Shown here: piece after piece, positions 23,401 to 28,556 of the stretch
Numbering within the stretch: the first letter of the stretch is position 1
Layout of the letters: every line of letters begins with the position of its first letter
DNA from: an uncultured Lachnospiraceae bacterium
GTDB taxonomy: Bacteria > Bacillota > Clostridia > Lachnospirales > Lachnospiraceae
Reading direction: 5' to 3'
Assembly (NCBI GenBank): GCA_910585075.1
Contig: CAJUED010000051.1
Span: forward strand, 1-28,556
Length of the DNA: 28,556 nt
The notes under the pieces: model-generated
The model's database searches: none
What the model was told of the DNA's origin: nothing
Seen by the model: only the letters and a program-made list of their open reading frames with translations
Program-made: the position numbers and the translations under genes

Positions 23401-25155
23401 ATGAATAATTGTTATTTAAAGTATGGCAACTATGATTTACAGCCGTACACAAGAATCAAAGGATATGATAACCATGCAGTAGAAGGTTATGACGATATAA
23501 TAATAAGACTTAAAGAAGAAATTTCCCGTGGAAAAAGGGTTTTTGTATGTGACTTTTATCCGGGTGTAGACAAGGAAGAAGTTCTGAAGCATTTATCCCT
23601 TTTAAATCCGGCACTGGTAATCGAGTCCGAGGACTGCGCCCTTGAGGAAGTAGAATTAAACGAACTGTTCAAGGATTATCTTACAGACGACAGGGTATTT
23701 GGTTTTATGTGCCACAAGAAGCTGGAAGACTGCTTTGTGGGTGAAAAGCTGGATGCAGCGCGGAAAAAGATAGGGGAAACAGAGCAGGGAACCATATTGG
23801 TAATCGGCGTTGGTGCGTCTCTCATTACACGGGGGGATGTGTACCTGTACTTTGATATGGCAAGATGGGAAATCCAGCTCAGATACAGGGCGGGAATGCC
23901 TAACTGGAAATGTACTAACTATGACGCCCCCAACCTGACAAAAATCAAAAGAGGGTTTTTCGTAGAATGGCGTCTTGCGGATAAACACAAAAAACAGCGC
24001 TTTGAAGACTTTGACTATGTGGTGGACACCAACAAGAAGGAAAACCCAAAAATGATTACCGGGGAGGCCTTTTGCCAGGCTCTTGCTCAAGTAAGTACCC
24101 AGCCTTTCCGCATGCAGCCCTACTTTGACCCGGGGGTTTGGGGCGGACATTGGATGCAGCAGAATTTTGGCCTTGGGGAGGATGAACCTAATTATGCATG
24201 GAGCTTTGACGGGGTACCGGAGGAGAACAGCTTAAATCTGATGTTCGGGGATGTTCTGGTGGAAATTCCCAGTATGGATCTGGTGCTTTACAGACCCCGC
24301 AGGCTGCTTGGAGAAAAGGTTCACGCACGGTTTGGCCCGGAATTTCCCATCCGCTTTGATATGCTGGACACCATGGGCGGGGGGAATCTTTCCCTGCAGG
24401 TGCATCCGCTGACAGAGTACATTCAGGATACCTTTGGCATGAATTATACCCAGGATGAGAGCTATTACATTCTGGACTGTGAGGAAGATTCCTGTGTGTA
24501 TCTTGGAGTGAAGGAGGGAATCAACCCGGAAGATATGGCGGCGGATTTGAAAAAGGCCGAAAAAGGCGGTTACGAATTCCCAGCTGAAAAATATGTCAAT
24601 AAGGTGCCAGTGAAAAAGCATGACCATGTGTTGATTCCTGCAGGAACGGTTCACTGTTCGGGGGCCAATACCATGGTGCTGGAAATCAGTGCAACTCCCT
24701 ATATTTTTACCTTTAAAATGTGGGACTGGGGCAGAGTAGGCCTTGACGGAATCCCAAGACCCATTCATGTGGACCACGGCGTAAAAAATATCCAGTGGGA
24801 GAGAACCATGCCCTGGCTTGAGGAAAATCTCATTCATCAGGAAAAGGTGTGCAGGGAAGAAGAAGGCATTCTTGTGGAGCGCACGGGACTGCATCAGAGA
24901 GAATTTATAGACACCCACCGTTATATGCTGACGAAGCCGGTAAAATGTCAGATGGATGACAGCGTACACGTGCTGAACCTGGTGGAGGGCGAAAAGGCCC
25001 TTATCGAAAGCCCTACGGGCGCTTTCGAGCCCTTTGAGGTGCATTATGCGGAAACCTTTATCATCCCGGCTTATGTGAAGGAATATATTATTAATCCCAC
25101 AGGAGCTGCGGAGGGGAAAAAGGTAGGAGTGATAGCGGCCTCTGTCAGAGGCTAA
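23401..25155 (+). CDS. manA: class I mannose-6-phosphate isomerase with extra N-terminal domain
   Basis: 584 residues; ordinary ManA proteins have about 310-390. The isomerase domain occupies residues about 235-584. Zinc ligands are visible as Gln333 and His335 in NLSLQVHP, Glu353 in DESYYIL and His418 in GTVHCSG. GRVGLDGIPRPIHVDH matches the conserved active-site region. It converts mannose-6-phosphate to fructose-6-phosphate. Residues 1 to about 220 are extra: an alpha/beta domain with GKRVFVCDFYPGV, GTILVIGVGASLI and YLYFDMARWEIQLRYRAGM. It is reminiscent of a nucleoside/sugar kinase fold but has no intact Walker A. GGGAGGA lies just before the ATG. It sits 21 bp after gntR. Confidence 0.88.
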   Translation: MNNCYLKYGNYDLQPYTRIKGYDNHAVEGYDDIIIRLKEEISRGKRVFVCDFYPGVDKEEVLKHLSLLNPALVIESEDCALEEVELNELFKDYLTDDRVFGFMCHKKLEDCFVGEKLDAARKKIGETEQGTILVIGVGASLITRGDVYLYFDMARWEIQLRYRAGMPNWKCTNYDAPNLTKIKRGFFVEWRLADKHKKQRFEDFDYVVDTNKKENPKMITGEAFCQALAQVSTQPFRMQPYFDPGVWGGHWMQQNFGLGEDEPNYAWSFDGVPEENSLNLMFGDVLVEIPSMDLVLYRPRRLLGEKVHARFGPEFPIRFDMLDTMGGGNLSLQVHPLTEYIQDTFGMNYTQDESYYILDCEEDSCVYLGVKEGINPEDMAADLKKAEKGGYEFPAEKYVNKVPVKKHDHVLIPAGTVHCSGANTMVLEISATPYIFTFKMWDWGRVGLDGIPRPIHVDHGVKNIQWERTMPWLEENLIHQEKVCREEEGILVERTGLHQREFIDTHRYMLTKPVKCQMDDSVHVLNLVEGEKALIESPTGAFEPFEVHYAETFIIPAYVKEYIINPTGAAEGKKVGVIAASVRG

Positions 25156-25156
25156 A

Positions 25157-25179
25157 ATGAAAAATCAGAGATTTTTCAT
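25157..25179 (+). terminator. terminator-like hairpin after manA
   Basis: Perfect 10-bp stem ATGAAAAATC (25157-25166) and GATTTTTCAT (25170-25179), loop AGA, immediately after the stop codon. The T tract is inside the 3' arm, so termination is probably partial. It is also the first part of the repeated intergenic element. Confidence 0.65.
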
Positions 25180-25184
25180 TTAAC

Positions 25185-25477
25185 AAATTTGAGCTGGGGC
25201 TCAAATTTGCGGGTTATCGGCAATCGAAATTAAGCGTATAGCAAAGGCTGTTTCGTGGAGAAGTACTAAGTCTCACGTAAGGAGAATGCCATAAAACGGC
25301 ATTCTCCGCGCGAACTTGAGCCGGAGCTCAAATTTACGGGTTATTGGCAATCGAAATTAAGCGTATAGCAAAGGCTGTCTCGTGGAGAAGTACTAAATCT
25401 CACGTAGGAGAATGTCTCAAAAACGGCATTCTCGGCACGGATTTGAGCTTACGCCCCAATTTATGGGTCGTTGGCAG
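25185..25477 (+). repeat. 127-bp tandem repeat array (two units plus a truncated third)
   Basis: Matching positions recur at offset 127 (GAGC at 25191, 25318, 25445; core at 25204-25223, 25331-25350, 25458-25477). Each full unit holds a palindrome AAATTTGAGC-GCTCAAATTT, a bulged hairpin CGTGGAGA...TCTCACG and a hairpin GGAGAATGCC...GGCATTCTCC (25281-25290 with 25298-25307). In unit 2 the last stem changes one C-G pair to U-G, keeping the pairing. The third unit stops at the core and runs straight into the ribosome site of the next gene, as in the copy at 18863. The period is not a multiple of three, so it is not coding. Confidence 0.9.
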
Positions 25478-25490
25478 AATGGAGGAAAAA

Positions 25491-27545
25491 ATGGATTATC
25501 AGAAAATAAAAAAAGTGCATGTGGTATATAAGACTCATTTGGATATCGGTTTCACAGATACAGGGAAGAATGTGTTGAAACATTACATGGAGGAGTATAT
25601 TCCCCATTCCATTAATCTGGCTATGGAACTGAATACGGAGGAGAACAAAAGGTTTATCTGGACCTTGGGTTCCTATCTGATTGACTATTATTTCAGGCAT
25701 GGGGATGAGGAGTCGTGCAGGAAATTGGAGAGTGCCATCCAAAAGGGATATATCTGCTGGCATGGGCTGCCCTGTACCACTCATACGGAACTGCTTGACA
25801 AGGAGCTGTTTCAATATGGTTTAAGTGTGGGAAAACGGCTGGATGAGCGGTTCGGAAGACAGACCATCTGTGCGAAGATGACGGATGTGCCGGGACACAG
25901 CATTGCCATAGTGGATGATTTGGCGGATGCAGGTATCAGCTTTTTGCATATCGGCGTAAACGCTTCCTCCAAGGTGCCGGAAGTGCCCGGAACTTTTGTG
26001 TGGCGGCATGGAGAGAAGGAAATTATCGTCCAGTATTCCGCTCAGTATGGCGCTCCCGGATATGTGGAGGGCATGGACGAGGTGCTGGAATTTGCACATA
26101 CCGGAGATAATTTAGGGCCTCAATCCGCGGAGGCGGTGGAAGCGGAAATTGCCCGTATTCAGGCGCTGTATCCTAACGCAGTTGTGGAGGCCTCCACTAT
26201 GGACGCCTATGCCCGGAAGCTGCTGGAAGTGAAAGATACATTACCGGTGGTAGAGGAAGAAATCGGAGACACATGGATTCATGGAGTTGGCTCGGATCCA
26301 TGGCGGATTTCCAGGTACAGGGCGCTGGTGGGCCTTAAAAATAAGTGGACGTCTGAGGGAAAGCTTACACCTGACTGTGATTTCTATGATGATTTTATGA
26401 TGAATCTGTATCTGATAGCGGAGCATACCTGGGGACTGGATTTCAAGAAGTATCTGGGAGATTTCAGGAATTGGACAAAGGCTGATTTCCAAAAAGCCAG
26501 AGAAGAAGACGCCACCACCCTGGATTTTCTTACCAACCGGAATGCCCAGATGAGAGCCGTGCTTGATGTGGATATCAAAAACTACAGAGGCGGTGTGTTT
26601 ACCGGTTCCTATCGGGAGTATGAGGCATCCTGGGCTGAGCAGCGGGAATATCTTGGGCTTGCCACTGCCTGTCTGCCGGAGGATATGAAACGTGAGGCGG
26701 AGGAAAGCTTTGCCGCGCTGACACCTTCATGGGAAAAGCCGGAAGGAGAGCACATAGGCCTTGGGAAAAACACGGTAATTGACGGCTGGAGTTTTCAGAT
26801 TTGTGGGAACGGTGCCATAAGCAGTCTGAAAAAAGACGGCAGGACATGGGTGAAGGATGGGGAGATTGGCCTGTTCCAATACGAAATATTTGACGCTGTG
26901 GACTGTGTGAACAATTATTACAGATATAATCGGGACTTTTACGAGAACGGCTGCTGGTCAGAGGGAGATTTCTCCAAGCCCGGGCTGGAATTTGTGGAGG
27001 GTTTAAAGCATAGATGCTACGGATACAGCGTGCAGGAAATAGTAAGAAAAGACAATCAGGTTCTCATTGATTTGACTTCGGACGAGGAAGCTTCGGAAGT
27101 TTATGGAGCGCCCAGAAGGGCTCAAATCAGATATACATTCGAAAAGGACAGGATACGCTGTGCGCTTAAATGGATGGATAAGGATGCCAATAAGATTCCG
27201 GAGGCTTTGTGGTTCGGATTCCGGTTTGACGTGGAAAATCCCAACAGATGGCGGATGAACAAAATGGACACCCTGATTTCTCCTCTGGATGTGGCCAAAG
27301 GCGGGAACAGACTGCAACACTGCGTAGAGGCTATGGAATATAGCGGAGCGGACGGCAGAATCAGCGTCAGGAATCTGCATGCACCGCTGGTAAGCGTGGG
27401 CGGAAGAAAGCTTTACGGCGATTATACCAACATCCCGGATATGTCGAAAGGATTTAACTTTAACCTGTTCAACAATAAATGGGGGACGAATTTCAGCATG
27501 TGGTGTGAGGACGACTGCGCTTTTGAATTTGAAATCTTATTCTGA
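25491..27545 (+). CDS. GH38-like (DUF5054) glycosidase
   Basis: 684 residues from ATG 25491, with GGAGG at 25481-25485. An open frame extends upstream to 25344 but only through the repeat array. The protein parallels GH38 enzymes: His16 and Asp18 in YKTHLDIGFTD, Asp132 in MTDVPGHS in the position of the nucleophile, and His312 in AEHTWG. This supports a zinc-dependent retaining glycosidase. The KTHLDIGFTD opening and length match the DUF5054 family. No signal peptide is present. It probably acts with the first GH38 on a different linkage or aglycone of the imported mannoside; specificity is unknown. Confidence 0.82.
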   Translation: MDYQKIKKVHVVYKTHLDIGFTDTGKNVLKHYMEEYIPHSINLAMELNTEENKRFIWTLGSYLIDYYFRHGDEESCRKLESAIQKGYICWHGLPCTTHTELLDKELFQYGLSVGKRLDERFGRQTICAKMTDVPGHSIAIVDDLADAGISFLHIGVNASSKVPEVPGTFVWRHGEKEIIVQYSAQYGAPGYVEGMDEVLEFAHTGDNLGPQSAEAVEAEIARIQALYPNAVVEASTMDAYARKLLEVKDTLPVVEEEIGDTWIHGVGSDPWRISRYRALVGLKNKWTSEGKLTPDCDFYDDFMMNLYLIAEHTWGLDFKKYLGDFRNWTKADFQKAREEDATTLDFLTNRNAQMRAVLDVDIKNYRGGVFTGSYREYEASWAEQREYLGLATACLPEDMKREAEESFAALTPSWEKPEGEHIGLGKNTVIDGWSFQICGNGAISSLKKDGRTWVKDGEIGLFQYEIFDAVDCVNNYYRYNRDFYENGCWSEGDFSKPGLEFVEGLKHRCYGYSVQEIVRKDNQVLIDLTSDEEASEVYGAPRRAQIRYTFEKDRIRCALKWMDKDANKIPEALWFGFRFDVENPNRWRMNKMDTLISPLDVAKGGNRLQHCVEAMEYSGADGRISVRNLHAPLVSVGGRKLYGDYTNIPDMSKGFNFNLFNNKWGTNFSMWCEDDCAFEFEILF

Positions 27546-27602
27546 TTCCCGTGCTTCCAATAATTGCTACAAAAATACTTTTTGTCGAAAACAATAATAA
27601 AG

Positions 27603-27641
27603 AGAAGCTGTATCTGCTTAATAGATATGGCTTCTTTTTTT
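27603..27641 (+). terminator. Rho-independent terminator ending the mannoside locus
   Basis: AGAAGCTGTATC (27603-27614) pairs with GATATGGCTTCT (27624-27635, two G-T pairs), loop of 9, followed by a T run to 27641. The remainder of the gap up to 27780 shows nothing recognisable. Confidence 0.88.
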
Positions 27642-27780
27642 AGAAATATGCCACCGATGTGTGTCGCATTCCTGTGGCCTGGCTTGGAACAGTCAGGCGT
27701 AATATATTTGGCTACATGGGAGATTTTCTGACGATATTTTATATTCGTGATATTTAAAGTTACTTTCTCGAATTATTACA

Positions 27781-27819
27781 TTGATATTTACATGAATATT
27801 TTGTATACTATGTATAATC
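27781..27819 (+). promoter_or_regulatory. promoter of the DUF4143-type ATPase gene
   Basis: TTGATA (27781-27786), 17-base spacer, TATACT (27804-27809). A second possible -10, TATAAT, is at 27814-27819. Both lie just upstream of the ribosome site GGAGGG (27828-27833). Confidence 0.7.
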
Positions 27820-27837
27820 ATATTTATGGAGGGCGAA

Positions 27838-28556
27838 ATGTACCGGAAAATAATGGATTTTTTAGACGAATGGAAGGAAAGTAAATATCGCAAGCCCCTC
27901 ATATTGCAGGGAGCAAGGCAGGTGGGCAAAACTTATTCGATTCTGGAGTTTGGACGCACACATTATGAGAATGTGGCATATTTCAATTTTGAAACGAACC
28001 CTAAGCTGAATGAAGCTTTTGAGGAAAATATCAGCCCCGATTATCTGGTGCCGCTTTTGTCCCATATTGCAAGGCAGACGGTTGTCAGAGAGAAGACTTT
28101 GATTGTGTTTGACGAGGTACAGCTTTGCGAGAGGGCATTGACTTCGCTGAAATATTTCTGTGAGGATGCTCCGGATTATCATATTATTGTGGCGGGCAGT
28201 CTGTTGGGAGTTGCGGTCAACAGAGCAAAGTTTTCTTTCCCTGTAGGGAAGGTTGATATGAAAAATCTGTATCCCATGGATTTGGAAGAATTTATGCTGG
28301 CTTTTGGGGAGGACGGATTGGTGGAGCGGATAAAAGAAAGCTTCCGGACGGATAAGCCCATGCCTGCAGCGCTTCACCAGGCGGCAATGGAGCTTTACCG
28401 CCAGTATCTTGTGATTGGCGGTATGCCCGAGTGTGTGATGCAGTTTACGCAGACAAAAGACTATGTTCTTGTACGCCATACCCAGGATATGATTCTGGCC
28501 AGTTATCTGAACGATATGAGTAAATACAATAACCTGAATGAGATTAAAAAGACAAG
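27838..28556 (+). CDS. AAA ATPase, DUF4143 family (partial, runs off the window)
   Basis: 239 complete codons are visible from ATG 27838 without a stop. Walker A is ILQGARQVGKTYS (about residues 23-35), and Walker B is LIVFDEVQLC, followed by the sensor-type IIVAGSLLG. These, and the later YPMDLEEFMLAF and YLVIGGMPECV patterns, are typical of the AAA_14 plus DUF4143 proteins that are abundant in gut Clostridia and Bacteroidetes. Complete members have about 400-450 residues, so roughly half is missing here. Their function is poorly known; a DNA-related or defence role has been guessed for some. The gene has its own promoter and is unlinked to the mannoside locus. Confidence 0.88.
   Translation, partial: MYRKIMDFLDEWKESKYRKPLILQGARQVGKTYSILEFGRTHYENVAYFNFETNPKLNEAFEENISPDYLVPLLSHIARQTVVREKTLIVFDEVQLCERALTSLKYFCEDAPDYHIIVAGSLLGVAVNRAKFSFPVGKVDMKNLYPMDLEEFMLAFGEDGLVERIKESFRTDKPMPAALHQAAMELYRQYLVIGGMPECVMQFTQTKDYVLVRHTQDMILASYLNDMSKYNNLNEIKKT

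Noticed and set aside
25185..25477. CRISPR array
   Set aside because: Units are 127 bp, contiguous and nearly identical, without spacers or nearby cas genes.
25344..25490. N-terminal extension of the DUF5054 gene
   Set aside because: It is translation of the 127-bp repeat, whose period is not a multiple of three; the ribosome site fits ATG 25491.

Overview
The window looks like the chromosome of an anaerobic, gut-type Clostridia, most likely Lachnospiraceae. The basis is moderate GC content, strong GGAGG ribosome sites, short -35/-10 promoters, LxxC lipoproteins followed by Asp/Glu/Ser/Thr-rich linkers, and family content (Rpn-type fragment, DUF4143 ATPase, DUF5054 enzyme, Opp and CUT1 transporters). 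The species cannot be fixed from the sequence alone.

Layout. 1-284: end of a tRNA cluster (Asp partial, Val, Leu) with a terminator. 408-1738: overlapping SAM methyltransferase and GNAT acetyltransferase genes. 1966-7931: a complete oligopeptide ABC importer, oppB-C-D-F, then the lipoprotein OppA behind its own -35-like site. 8288-10843 (minus): a hybrid histidine kinase with two receiver domains. Divergent from it, 11038-12339: a lipoprotein with a C-terminal barnase-type RNase domain followed by a barstar-type inhibitor, separated by an unusually hairpin-rich spacer. 12406-13706: a nitroreductase and a YbaK/EbsC-type deacylase. 13896-13975 (minus): tRNA-Leu(TAG). 14247-15400: an accessory patch with a small PBECR-like nuclease candidate, an unidentified strongly folded RNA (or small mobile element) with a terminator, and a 5'-truncated Rpn-type fragment.

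15717-27545 is a mannoside-utilisation locus: substrate-binding lipoprotein, two CUT1 permeases, a GH38 alpha-mannosidase, a ROK sugar kinase, a GntR/UTRA regulator, a mannose-6-phosphate isomerase with a long extra N-terminal domain, and a second GH38-like (DUF5054) enzyme. Inferred flow: an alpha-mannoside is imported, cleaved in the cytoplasm by the two unsecreted GH38-like enzymes, phosphorylated by the ROK kinase, and isomerised to fructose-6-phosphate. No transporter ATPase is encoded here, so a shared MsmX-type ATPase elsewhere is implied. The window ends inside a DUF4143-type ATPase gene.

The most unusual signals are: (i) the surface-anchored barnase/barstar pair; (ii) a second candidate BECR-fold RNase only about 2.4 kb downstream; (iii) a folded RNA at 14648-14769 with a 17-bp closing stem, a GAAA tetraloop and a possible pseudoknot; (iv) an intergenic stem-loop element family with members before both GH38 genes and around barstar, expanded into a 127-bp tandem array at 25185-25477; (v) non-canonical versions of the sugar kinase and isomerase.
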